Shown here: positions 18,235 to 26,074 of the stretch, piece after piece
Numbering within the stretch: the first letter of the stretch is position 1
How the letters are laid out: each line of letters opens with the position of its first letter
From: JAJXWB01 sp037044955
Lineage (GTDB): Bacteria > Pseudomonadota > Alphaproteobacteria > Rhizobiales > Beijerinckiaceae
Assembly (NCBI GenBank): GCA_037044955.1
Contig: JBAOHX010000002.1
Coordinates: 744,001-808,000, forward strand
Length of the DNA stretch: 64,000 bases
Direction of reading: 5' to 3'
Made by a program: the position numbers and the translations under genes
Notes under the pieces: generated by a model
Told to the model about the DNA's origin: nothing
The model's input: the letters and a program-made list of their open reading frames with translations, nothing else
Database searches by the model: none

Positions 18235-19006
18235 ACTTCCCCCGGAAATCCGGCAGCCTGCGTTCCGCAGTCGCCTTCACGCCTTCCTTGAAATCGTCGG
18301 TGCGGCGCTGCCAGTCCTGTTCGACAAGTTCGCGTTCGGTGGCGCGCTCGACGCCTTCGGCGAGGCCACGGCGCAGCGTCTCGCGGATCGAGAGAATGGC
18401 GAGCGGCGCGGATTGCGCGATCTCGGCGGCGAGAGCCTTTGCGGCGCTCAACACTTCCGCCTCGGGCACGAGCATGTCGGCCAGCCCGATCCTGTACGCT
18501 TCTTCGCCGGAGATGCGCCGGCCGGTGTAGAACAGCAATGCCGCCTGCTGCTGGCCGACGATGCGCGGCAGCGTGTGCGTGAGGCCGAAGCCCGGATGCA
18601 TGCCGAGGCGCGCGAAATTGGCGGAGAAGCGCGCTTCGGCGCAGGTGATGCGGAAATCCGCCATCACGGCGAGGCCGAGGCCGCCGCCGATGGCCGCGCC
18701 ATGCACGGCGGCGACGATCGGCTTCTCGATCTTGAAGAGGCGGGTCGCCTCCTTGTAGAGATGCTTGCCGCCTTCGGCGACCGTGCCGGTGTCGGCGCGA
18801 TTGGCGAAATCGGCGCCGGCGCAAAATGATTTGCCTTCCGAGGCGAGCACGCTCGCGCGAATGTCGGGATCGCGGTCGCCAGCCTCGAAGGCGGCGGCGA
18901 GTTCGCGGATCAGGTCATTGTCGAAGAAGTTGAACGGCGGCCGGCGGATCGTGACGATCTGCACGTGGCCCTGCGTTTCGACGGTGAGGTCCTTGTAGGC
19001 GGTCAT
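18233..19006 (-). CDS. Enoyl-CoA hydratase/isomerase (crotonase) family protein
   Basis: About 257 residues of crotonase fold. Oxyanion-hole segments are G-K-S-F-C-A-G-A-D-F and G-A-A-I-G-G-G-L-G-L-A. At the position of the second catalytic Glu of classical enoyl-CoA hydratases (P-E-x-x-L-G-x-x-P) the protein reads A-N-F-A-R-L-G-M-H-P, so Asn replaces Glu. It may therefore be an isomerase, a hydrolase or a hydratase with altered chemistry. The ATG at 19004-19006 has AAGGAA upstream. Its gene is the last of a minus-strand run with two acyl-CoA dehydrogenases, which fits a beta-oxidation-like step. Confidence 0.85.
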   Translation of the reverse strand: MTAYKDLTVETQGHVQIVTIRRPPFNFFDNDLIRELAAAFEAGDRDPDIRASVLASEGKSFCAGADFANRADTGTVAEGGKHLYKEATRLFKIEKPIVAAVHGAAIGGGLGLAVMADFRITCAEARFSANFARLGMHPGFGLTHTLPRIVGQQQAALLFYTGRRISGEEAYRIGLADMLVPEAEVLSAAKALAAEIAQSAPLAILSIRETLRRGLAEGVERATERELVEQDWQRRTDDFKEGVKATAERRLPDFRGK

Positions 19007-19035
19007 GGGCGGTTCCTTGCTGGAGCCTTCGGGAC

Positions 19036-19120
19036 CGTCATTGCGAGCGAAGCGAAGCAATCCATCCACGACTGAGGCCAGTGGATGGATTGCTTCGTCG
19101 CTGTGCTCCTCGCAATGACG
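19036..19120. repeat. Inverted repeat, CGTCATTGCGAGCGAAGCGA family
   Basis: CGTCATTGCGAGCGAAGCGA followed by AGCAATCCATCCAC, then GTGGATGGATTGCTTCGTCG and TCCTCGCAATGACG in inverted order. The same family recurs at 28620-28741 and 33438-33523, always between genes of the acyl-CoA island. Confidence 0.8.
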
Positions 19121-19136
19121 GGATGGATCAAAAACT

Positions 19137-20300
19137 TCACCGCAACCCCAGCCCCCTTGCGATCATGCCGCGCAAGATCTCGCGCGTGCCGCCGCGCAGC
19201 GAGAAGGAGGGCGCGTGCAGGATCGTGTGGGCGAGCACGGCGATGTAGGGATTGTCCGACCTGCCGTCGGGCTCGGCGTCGACGATGAGGCGCAGCACTT
19301 CGACCATTTCCTGCTCGAGACTGGTGCCGAGCTCCTTGACGATGGCCGCATGGACCGCCGGGTCCTCGCCGCGCTGGAGCATTCCGGCGATCGAGCGCGA
19401 CATGCGCCGCAGCGTCATGAGATGCGCGATGATGCGGCCGAGCGCGATTTTCGCGCGATCGTCGACCTGATCGCCGAGCATGGCGAAGCCTTCGATCAGC
19501 AGGGTGAAGGTCGAGAGGAAACGGTCGGGGCCCGAGCGCTCGTAGGCGAGTTCGCCCGTCACCTGTTTCCAGCCGTCGCCCTGATTGCCGAGCAGGGCGC
19601 TCGTCGGCAGGAACATGTCCTCGAACACGACTTCGTTGAAATGGTGTTCGTGCGAGAGATCGTAGATCGGGCTGACCTTGATGCCCGGCGTCTTCATGTC
19701 GACGATGAACTGGCTGACGCCGCCGTGGCGATCTGAAGAACTCGCGTCGCCCTTCGCCTCCGTGCGGCAGAACAGGATCATGTAGTCGGCGACATGCGCG
19801 CCCGAGGTCCAGACCTTCGTGCCGTTGACCCTGAAGCCGCCATCGACGGCGGTGGCGCGCGTGCGCGTCGCGGCAAGGTCGGACCCTGAATCCGGCTCGC
19901 TCATGCCGATGCAGAAGAACAGTTCGCCGCGCGCGATCTTCGGCACGAAGAATTGCCGCTGCTCTTCCGTGCCATAGCGCAGGATGGAGGGGGCGGACTG
20001 ACGGTCAGCGATCCAATGGGCGCCCACGGGCGCGCCCGCGGCCAGCATTTCCTCCAGCACGACATAGCGCTCGAGCGCCGAGCGCTCATGGCCGCCGTAT
20101 TTCTTCGGCCAGGTCATGCCGATCCAGCCCTGCTCGGCCATTTTCTTCGAGAAGGCCGGATTGCGCCCGCCCCACGAAGACGCGCGCTGGCGCGGCGTCA
20201 TATGCGCGAGCTCGACGTCGAGAAAGGCGCGCACTTCGGCGCGCAGCTTTTCAGTCGCTTGCGTGTTGGGCGGCGGCGGCGCGAAAGTCAGTTGCGTCAT
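19137..20300 (-). CDS. Acyl-CoA dehydrogenase (FadE-type)
   Basis: A 387-residue flavoprotein that desaturates an acyl-CoA at the alpha-beta bond. Seen: the N-terminal helical domain ending G-M-T-W-P-K-K-Y-G-G, the middle beta domain with G-M-S-E-P-D-S-G-S-D-L-A (about 133-144) and V-N-G-T-K-V-W-T-S-G-A-H, and the C-terminal helical domain ending G-G-T-R-E-I-L-R-G-M-I-A-R. It begins 10 bp downstream of a second dehydrogenase gene on the same strand. The close pairing suggests the two products form a heteromeric dehydrogenase like those of steroid and dicarboxylate metabolism. Substrate unknown. Confidence 0.9.
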   Translation of the reverse strand: MTQLTFAPPPPNTQATEKLRAEVRAFLDVELAHMTPRQRASSWGGRNPAFSKKMAEQGWIGMTWPKKYGGHERSALERYVVLEEMLAAGAPVGAHWIADRQSAPSILRYGTEEQRQFFVPKIARGELFFCIGMSEPDSGSDLAATRTRATAVDGGFRVNGTKVWTSGAHVADYMILFCRTEAKGDASSSDRHGGVSQFIVDMKTPGIKVSPIYDLSHEHHFNEVVFEDMFLPTSALLGNQGDGWKQVTGELAYERSGPDRFLSTFTLLIEGFAMLGDQVDDRAKIALGRIIAHLMTLRRMSRSIAGMLQRGEDPAVHAAIVKELGTSLEQEMVEVLRLIVDAEPDGRSDNPYIAVLAHTILHAPSFSLRGGTREILRGMIARGLGLR

Positions 20301-20310
20301 GTCTCAATCC

Positions 20311-21369
20311 TCACGCCGTCACGATGTCGGACCAGAGTTTCTTCGGGCCGGCCTTGGCTGCGGCGCGGCCGATGATGAGAGCCCAGTCGCTTTCCTTGCC
20401 GAATTCGTCGCGCCAGGACCACAGGCGCTTGGTCAGATAGTGCAGCATGTGTTCGCGCGTGAAACCGATGGCGCCATGCGTCTGGTGCGCGATGCCGGCG
20501 CCGATGCTCGCGGCCTCGCCGCAGCGCGCTTTCGCGGCCGCGATCGGCAAGAGGCTCATGCCGTTGGCGGCGGCCTCGGCCGCCATGTCGGCCGCGGCGT
20601 TGGCGGCGGCGGAATGGGCGGCGAGCATGGCGAGATTGTGCTGGATCGCCTGGAACTTGCCGATGGGCTTGCCGAACTGCACGCGCTCGTTGGCATATTG
20701 CAGCGTGATCTCCAGCGTGCGCGAGAGCGCGCCGGCGATCTGGTTCGCGCGCATGGCGGCGCCGAAGGCGCGCAGCGTGTCGAGATTCACGTTATTGCCG
20801 GCGGGCGCGACATCGCCGCTGCCCAGATCGCAGGCGAAGGTCACGTCGTCGCGCGGCTCCATCGCGAGATTGCGGCCGTGCGTGAGCGTGCAGAGTTTCG
20901 GATCGACGCGGATCACCATGCTTTGCCCGCCGGCCTCCGCAAGCACGAGGATCGCCGCCGCGTTACGCGCGAAGGGCACGCGCTTGGCGACGCCTTCGAG
21001 GCGCCAGCCGGCGCCGGATTTCTTCAACGTGAGCGGAGGGCCGTTGCTTGCCGGCGCGATCGTCAGCGGTCCCTCGGGCAGAGCGAGGGCGGAGCCTGCG
21101 AGCCAGCCGGCGAGCATGGTTTCGGCGAGCGGCGCGGGGGCGGCGCGGCTCGCGGAAATGCGCAGCGCGGCCAGCGCGTCCTCGATCGCGAGCGCTGAGC
21201 CGCCGGCGCTTTCCGGCAGCAGCGCGCCGGCAAGCCCCGCGTCGCTGATTTCCTGCCACAGCGCGTTCTGGAATTCGCCGTTCTCGGCGGCCTCGAGCAC
21301 GGATTTGCCGCAAGCATCGCCGAACAGCTTTTCGGCCATGTCGCGGATGAGGTCGGTCGTCTCGCTCAT
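20311..21369 (-). CDS. Acyl-CoA dehydrogenase, probable small partner subunit
   Basis: About 352 residues. The C-terminal half is clearly acyl-CoA-dehydrogenase-like (Y-A-N-E-R-V-Q-F-G-K-P-I-G-K-F-Q-A-I-Q-H, and H-Q-T-H-G-A-I-G-F-T-R-E-H). The N-terminal and middle domains are short and diverged and lack the usual F-x-x-T-E-P-x-x-G-S-D signature. This is typical of the small subunit in paired enzymes, where each subunit contributes part of the active site. The ATG at 21367-21369 follows GAGAGGTAAG. It is encoded directly upstream of the large subunit at 19137-20300. Confidence 0.85.
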   Translation of the reverse strand: MSETTDLIRDMAEKLFGDACGKSVLEAAENGEFQNALWQEISDAGLAGALLPESAGGSALAIEDALAALRISASRAAPAPLAETMLAGWLAGSALALPEGPLTIAPASNGPPLTLKKSGAGWRLEGVAKRVPFARNAAAILVLAEAGGQSMVIRVDPKLCTLTHGRNLAMEPRDDVTFACDLGSGDVAPAGNNVNLDTLRAFGAAMRANQIAGALSRTLEITLQYANERVQFGKPIGKFQAIQHNLAMLAAHSAAANAAADMAAEAAANGMSLLPIAAAKARCGEAASIGAGIAHQTHGAIGFTREHMLHYLTKRLWSWRDEFGKESDWALIIGRAAAKAGPKKLWSDIVTA

Positions 21370-21396
21370 TTTCTTACCTCTCGGCGCCGCCTTCGC

Positions 21397-21502
21397 CCTT
21401 CGAGACGCAATGCTTCGCATTGCTCCTCAGGGTGAAGGCTCGATGGACGCCCCTCCAACAACAATCTTCATGGTGAGGAGGCGGCGAAGCCGCCGTCTCG
21501 AA
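21397..21502. repeat. Inverted repeat, CTTCGAGACG/CTCCTCAG family
   Basis: CCTTCGAGACG, a GCAATGCTTCGCATTGC mini-palindrome and CTCCTCAGGGTGAAGG pair with CATGGTGAGGAG, GCGGCGAAGCCGC and CGTCTCGAA downstream. The element at 42983-43148 has the same inner sequences. Confidence 0.7.
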
Positions 21503-21528
21503 CCATGGCCGCGCGAGCAGATATTTCA

Positions 21529-22392
21529 TCACGCCTTCTTCCCACCGGGCTGACCGCTGCGCTGGCGCGCCCAGTCCTCGTCGGACCAGTTCAGCATTTG
21601 CGACACGCCGGCGCGCGAGCCGGCGAGCCAGCGCTTGCCGCCGTCGATCACGATCGTCTCGCCGGTAATGTAGCCCGCCAGATCGGACACGAGGAAGGCG
21701 CAGAGGTCGGCGAGTTCGCCATGTTCGCCGTCGCGGCGCAATGGCACGCCGGGGTCGATCTCGCCGGCGCCGCCCGTCGGCGTCAGGCGCGCGCTCGCTC
21801 CCGCCGTCGGGAAATTGCCGGGCGCGACGGCGACGAGACGGATGCCGTGCGGGCCCCATTCGACCGCCAGCGATTTGGTCATCGCGTCGATGCCCGCCTT
21901 CGCCATCGCGTTCGGCAGGGTGAAGGCCGCGCCGTGCAGCGCCGAAAGCGTGAGAATGGAAAGGACGACGCCCGGCTGCTTCTGCTCGATCCAGCGTCTG
22001 CCGGCGGCGACCGTGCAATAGGCGGTTCCGTGCAGACAGGTGTTCAGCACGGCGTCGATCGCGCGGGGCGACAGCTTGTGCGATTGCGCGAGAAAATTGC
22101 CGGCGGCGTTGTTGACGAGAATGTCGAATTTTTTCTGCGCGACATGGTCGATCATCGCGTCGACGGCATCTGCGTCGCGAATATCGCATTGCTCGATCTC
22201 GACGAAGCGGCCGAATTGTTGCGCGAATTCCTGCGCCGTATCCTGCAGGACCTCGCGGCGGCGGCCGCAGATGACGAGGTCCGCGCCCAATTGCATGAGA
22301 CGCGCGCCGATCGCCTTGCCGAGGCCCGTGCCGCCGCCCGTGACGAGCGCGCGCTTGCCCTTCAGCAGATCCGCTTCGAAACCTCCGGCCAT
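21529..22392 (-). CDS. Short-chain dehydrogenase, 2,4-dienoyl-CoA reductase-like
   Basis: A 287-residue SDR protein. The cofactor motif is T-G-G-G-T-G-L-G-K-A-I-G (about 18-29), with N-N-A-A-G-N following. The usual Y-x-x-x-K is absent: the sequence around the catalytic Lys is P-N-A-M-A-K-A-G, where mitochondrial/peroxisomal 2,4-dienoyl-CoA reductases have S-A-S-A-K-A-G. Together with A-P-G-N-F-P-T and a R-L-T-P-T-G segment this supports a dienoyl-CoA-reductase-type enzyme that removes awkward double bonds during beta-oxidation. It is divergent from the long dehydrogenase at 22521. Confidence 0.83.
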   Translation of the reverse strand: MAGGFEADLLKGKRALVTGGGTGLGKAIGARLMQLGADLVICGRRREVLQDTAQEFAQQFGRFVEIEQCDIRDADAVDAMIDHVAQKKFDILVNNAAGNFLAQSHKLSPRAIDAVLNTCLHGTAYCTVAAGRRWIEQKQPGVVLSILTLSALHGAAFTLPNAMAKAGIDAMTKSLAVEWGPHGIRLVAVAPGNFPTAGASARLTPTGGAGEIDPGVPLRRDGEHGELADLCAFLVSDLAGYITGETIVIDGGKRWLAGSRAGVSQMLNWSDEDWARQRSGQPGGKKA

Positions 22393-22424
22393 CGTTTCGT
22401 CCCGCGCGCGGATTTGCTGTTGGC

Positions 22425-22475
22425 GTCCACGCTATTTCGTATCATAATTTTGTAGGGCGATTTTCGGACAAGTCA
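22425..22475. promoter_or_regulatory. Divergent promoter region (weakly supported)
   Basis: The AT-rich segment with TATCATAAT on the plus strand and TATGATAC on the minus strand lies between the divergent SDR and acyl-CoA dehydrogenase genes. Minus-strand TTGTCC lies 19 bp from TATGAT. No clear -35 box is seen on the plus strand. Confidence 0.3.
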
Positions 22476-22520
22476 CGCGCCGACGCAAGTGCGCAGCACA
22501 ACGACAGGAGAGGAACAGCC

Positions 22521-23789
22521 ATGAATGAAATGACGAAATCAGCGGGCTTCGGCTTCAATCCGACCGACGAACTCAACGATCTCCGCATGTCGGAGAAGGC
22601 CAAGCCGCTTTACGACCATGTGCGCAAGTTCCTCAAGGAAACCGTCGCGCCGATGCAGGTCGAATACATGGCGCTCGGCAAGGGCAAGACGGATCGCTGG
22701 AGTTTTGCGCCGGGCCAGCTCGAATGCCTGCAGAAGGCCAAGGACAAGGCCAAGGCGGAAGGCCTGTGGAACTTCTTCCTGCCGGACGCCGAAACCGGCG
22801 AGGGCCTCAGCAATCTCGACTACGCCTTCATCGCCGCCGAACTCGGCAAATATCCGCTGGGCTCGGAAGCGATGAACTGCTCGGCGCCCGACACCGGCAA
22901 TATGGAAGTGCTGGAGCGCGTCGGCACGAAGGAGCAGAAGGACAAGTGGCTGAAGCCGCTGCTCAACGGCGAGATTCGTTCCGCCTATGTCATGACCGAG
23001 CCGAACGTCGCCTCGTCCGACGCCAAGAACATTTCGACGACCGCCAAGCTCGACGGCGACGAATGGGTCATCAACGGCGAGAAATATTACATTTCCGGTC
23101 TCGGCGATCCGCGCTGCAAGATCATGATCGTGATGGTGAAGACCAATCCCGACGCGCCGCCCTCCAAGCAGCAGTCGCAGATCCTCGTGCCGGTCGGCAC
23201 GCCCGGCGTCGAGGTGATCGGGCCGATGCACGTGTTCGGCCACGATCACGCGCCGCGCGGGCACATGCACATGCGCTTCAACAACGCGCGCGTGCCGAAA
23301 TCCAACATCCTGCTGGGCGAAGGCCGCGGTTTCGAGATCTCGCAGCTACGCCTCGGCCCCGGCCGCATCCATCACTGCATGCGCACGATCGGCAAGGCCG
23401 AAAAGGCGCTCGACCTGATGGTGGAGCGCGGGCTTTCGCGCGAGGCCTTCGGCAAGAAGCTCGTGCACCTCGGCGGCAATTTGCAGATCATCGCGCAGGC
23501 GCGCTGCGAGATCGAGGCGATGCGCCTGATGGTGCTGAAGGCGGCCAGGGCGATGGACGTGCTCGGCAACAAGGAAGCGCGCGTGTGGGTGTCGATGGTG
23601 AAGGCCATGGTGCCGGAGCGCACCTGCCGCATCATCGACCAGGCGATCCAGATGCATGGCGCGACCGGCATTTCCAACTGGACGCCGCTCGCTGAAATGT
23701 ACGCGGACGTGCGCCATCTGCGCTTCGCCGACGGTCCGGACGAGGTGCACTGGATGGTTGTGGGGCGGAATGAAGTGACGAACCGGTAG
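22521..23789 (+). CDS. Acyl-CoA dehydrogenase, ACAD10/11-like
   Basis: A 422-residue dehydrogenase of the longer class related to the C-terminal domain of ACAD10/ACAD11. Seen: G-L-W-N-F-F-L-P, the middle-domain Y-V-M-T-E-P-N-V-A-S-S-D-A and I-N-G-E-K-Y-Y-I-S-G, then G-P-G-R-I-H-H-C-M-R in the C-terminal helices, and Q-M-H-G-A-T-G-I-S near the end. GGAGAGGAAC lies 8 bp before the ATG. It is the only gene of the island read alone on the plus strand here, between the SDR and the nitroreductase, and probably has its own promoter. Members act on long-chain or 4-hydroxy acyl-CoAs, but the substrate here is not known. Confidence 0.9.
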   Translation: MNEMTKSAGFGFNPTDELNDLRMSEKAKPLYDHVRKFLKETVAPMQVEYMALGKGKTDRWSFAPGQLECLQKAKDKAKAEGLWNFFLPDAETGEGLSNLDYAFIAAELGKYPLGSEAMNCSAPDTGNMEVLERVGTKEQKDKWLKPLLNGEIRSAYVMTEPNVASSDAKNISTTAKLDGDEWVINGEKYYISGLGDPRCKIMIVMVKTNPDAPPSKQQSQILVPVGTPGVEVIGPMHVFGHDHAPRGHMHMRFNNARVPKSNILLGEGRGFEISQLRLGPGRIHHCMRTIGKAEKALDLMVERGLSREAFGKKLVHLGGNLQIIAQARCEIEAMRLMVLKAARAMDVLGNKEARVWVSMVKAMVPERTCRIIDQAIQMHGATGISNWTPLAEMYADVRHLRFADGPDEVHWMVVGRNEVTNR

Positions 23790-23800
23790 GGGTTGTCGCT

Positions 23801-23946
23801 CCCTTCTCCCGCGTAGCGGGAGAAGGTGTCATGCCGTAGGCATGACGGATGAGGGCCGCGCCGCTTCATAATCGTTTGTGAAGTTCGCGGCGCCCTCACC
23901 CGACCCGGCTTTGCCGGGCCACCCTCTCCCGTTTCACGGGAGAGGG
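23801..23946. repeat. Pair of facing CCCTTCTCCCG / CCCTCTCCCG repeats
   Basis: CCCTTCTCCCGC-n-GCGGGAGAAGG with a GGATGAGGGC tail, then GCCCTCACCCGACCCGG-type sequence with CCCTCTCCCG-n-CGGGAGAGGG in the opposite orientation. It lies between convergent genes. Confidence 0.75.
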
Positions 23947-23958
23947 AAGAGCCTTGCC

Positions 23959-24555
23959 TCACCCTTTCGGGAACGCGCCGGCGATCGCGATTTCCGCGAC
24001 AGGCTTGCGGGCGTTCGGCTGCTCCACGCCCTGCAGTTTTTCCGGCAGGCTCGCCTTGTCGCCGCGCTTGCCGAGCGCGATCGCCATTTCGATGTGGCAA
24101 TCGTCGGGCACGTGCAATTCGTCGCGCGCGTGGTCGAAATCGACGCCGATCATGCCGTGCGCCGGCCAGCCTACGGCCGAAGCCTCGAGCGCGAGATAGG
24201 CCCAGGCGGCGCCGGCGTCGAGCGAATGCGAGCGCGAGGCGACGTGCGATCCGTCGGCGGCGGCCCGCGTCTTGCGCGACACCAGGAACACGATGGCGGC
24301 CGCGTTCTTCACCCACAGGCGATTGCCTTCGACAAGCAGCGCGTGGAACTTGTCGAAATCGGGCGTGCCGCGTTTCGCGTAGAGAAAGACCCACGGCTGC
24401 AGATTGCTCGCGGACGGCGCCCAGCGCGCCGCCTCGAAAATGCGCATGAGAACGGAATCGGGAATGGTCTCGCCGGTGAACGCGCGCGGCGACCATCGTT
24501 CGAGAAATTGCGGCGAGACGGCGTGGTCCGCCTTGCGGGGATTGTGCGAGGTCAT
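23959..24555 (-). CDS. Nitroreductase family protein
   Basis: A 198-residue FMN-dependent nitroreductase-fold protein. Seen: E-R-W-S-P-R-A-F-T (about 19-27, the R-S-x-R-x-F-like FMN phosphate site), A-A-R-W-A-P-S-A-S-N-L-Q-P-W (about 42-55), and G-W-P-A-H-G-M-I-G near residue 128. Such enzymes reduce nitro, quinone or other unsaturated compounds with NAD(P)H. Its location inside the acyl-CoA island may mean it acts on an unsaturated or quinoid intermediate, which is only inference. The ATG at 24553-24555 is taken as start. Confidence 0.85.
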   Translation of the reverse strand: MTSHNPRKADHAVSPQFLERWSPRAFTGETIPDSVLMRIFEAARWAPSASNLQPWVFLYAKRGTPDFDKFHALLVEGNRLWVKNAAAIVFLVSRKTRAAADGSHVASRSHSLDAGAAWAYLALEASAVGWPAHGMIGVDFDHARDELHVPDDCHIEMAIALGKRGDKASLPEKLQGVEQPNARKPVAEIAIAGAFPKG

Positions 24556-24691
24556 GTGGGGGTTGCTCTCCTCTGCCGCTCCTGCCAGCGGCGACGCGCG
24601 TCGGGGGCCGACGCTGTCGGGTTGAGGGGCGGATCAGAGGAAAGCGCGCATTACTCCCGCTGACGCCCTCGCCCCGCGCCGGGAGAGAGAG

Positions 24692-25936
24692 CTATCGCCC
24701 CTTCGTCGGAATCTGATTGAAGGACACGTCCTTGTCCACCCTGATGTCGCCGGGCAGGCCGAGCACGCGCTCGGCGATGATGTTGCGCAGGATTTCGTCC
24801 GTGCCGCCTTCGATGCGGGTGGCTGGCGAGCGCAGCAGCATGGCCATGAACAGGCCGGCTTCGTCGACGCCCGGCTGCGCGCGCAGGACGCCCATCGGGC
24901 CTTCGAGCTCGAGCGCGAATTGCGCAATGTCCTGCATGGTCGCGCCGGCGACGAGCTTGCCGATGGAATTCTCCGGCCCCGGACGCTCGCCGCGCGAGAG
25001 CGCGGAGATGGCGCGATAGCCGGTGTATTTGAGGCCGTTCGCTTTCGTCGCCCACAGCGCCAGCTTTGCGCGCACGGCGCGATTGTCGATCGCCGCGCCC
25101 TCGCCCAAGGGCAGGCGCGCGCACAGATCGAACAATTCGGGGAAGCCCGTCGGCATGCCGGAGCCGATCGACAGGCGCTCGTTCATCAGCGTGGTGAGCG
25201 ACACGTTCCAGCCGTCGCCGATCTTGCCCAGGCGCTGGTGATCGGGAATGCGGACGTCGTGAAAAAAGACCTCGTTGAATTCCGACTGGCCGTTCGCCTG
25301 TTTGATCGGGCGGATTTCGACGCCGGGGCTCTTCATGTTCAGGAAGAACATGGTGAGGCCCTTGTGCTTGGGCACATTCGGATCGGTGCGCGCGATGAGC
25401 AGGCCCCAGTCCGAATGATGCGCGCCGGAAGTCCAGATCTTCTGGCCGTTGACGACCCATTCGTCGCCTTGCTGTTCCGCGCGCGTGCGAAGCCCCGCGA
25501 GGTCGGAGCCGCCGGCGGGCTCGGAGAAAAGCTGGCACCAGATTTCCTCGCCCGACGCCAGCGGCGGCAGGCGCTTCTTCCTGTGATCTTCATTGGCGAA
25601 GGCCATGACGGTCGGGCCGCACATGCCGTGGCCGATGATGAAGAGGCCCGACAGCTTGCCGAAGACGCCTTCCTCCTGCCCCCAGATGACGCGCTCGATC
25701 GGGCTCGCGCCGCGCCCGCCGTACTCCTTCGGCCAGTGCAGACAGGCCCAGCCGGCGTCGGCCTTCTTCTTCTGCCATGCCCTCGAGGCGGCGATGATGT
25801 CGCCGGATTTCAGCACGACGCGGCCGAAGGGCGAGGCGCGCAGATCGGCCTCGTATTCGCGCGGCGCGTTGGCCTGAATCCACGCGCGGGCCTCGGCGCG
25901 GAAGGCTGCTTCGGATGGCGTGTCGTCGAAGTTCAT
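24692..25936 (-). CDS. Acyl-CoA dehydrogenase, large subunit type
   Basis: About 414 residues. Seen: W-P-K-E-Y-G-G-R-G (N-terminal domain end), G-H-G-M-C-G-P-T, F-S-E-P-A-G-G-S-D-L-A-G-L-R-T (FAD/substrate signature), V-N-G-Q-K-I-W-T-S-G-A-H-H-S-D, and the C-terminal G-G-T-D-E-I-L-R-N-I-I-A-E-R-V-L-G-L. It is a close paralogue of the next gene upstream (26075-27322), with matching motifs along the whole length, including the last I-P-T-K-G-R. The M at 25934-25936 (M-N-F-D-D-T-P) is preferred because the paralogue starts the same way. A repeat separates the two copies. Confidence 0.9.
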   Translation of the reverse strand: MNFDDTPSEAAFRAEARAWIQANAPREYEADLRASPFGRVVLKSGDIIAASRAWQKKKADAGWACLHWPKEYGGRGASPIERVIWGQEEGVFGKLSGLFIIGHGMCGPTVMAFANEDHRKKRLPPLASGEEIWCQLFSEPAGGSDLAGLRTRAEQQGDEWVVNGQKIWTSGAHHSDWGLLIARTDPNVPKHKGLTMFFLNMKSPGVEIRPIKQANGQSEFNEVFFHDVRIPDHQRLGKIGDGWNVSLTTLMNERLSIGSGMPTGFPELFDLCARLPLGEGAAIDNRAVRAKLALWATKANGLKYTGYRAISALSRGERPGPENSIGKLVAGATMQDIAQFALELEGPMGVLRAQPGVDEAGLFMAMLLRSPATRIEGGTDEILRNIIAERVLGLPGDIRVDKDVSFNQIPTKGR

Positions 25937-25948
25937 GAAAGACCCGGA

Positions 25949-26068
25949 TGTCATCCCCGACGCGCGCAGCGCGATCGGGGATCCAGAACGATGATTGTCG
26001 GTGTGGCTCTGGATCCCCGCTTCTGGTCGAAGTCGGCAACAGCCGACTTCGTACCGGCGGGGATGACA
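25949..26068. repeat. Inverted repeat, TGTCATCCCCG family with internal palindrome
   Basis: TGTCATCCCCG and GGGGATCCAGA face TCTGGATCCCCG and CGGGGATGACA. The palindrome CGAAGTCGGC/GCCGACTTCG sits inside at 26028-26051. It lies exactly between the two duplicated dehydrogenase genes. Confidence 0.8.
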
Positions 26069-26074
26069 GACCTC

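Noticed and set aside
18100..18235. Strong bidirectional terminator after mdtC
   Set aside because: The stems are repeat units without T-runs, so termination is possible but not supported.
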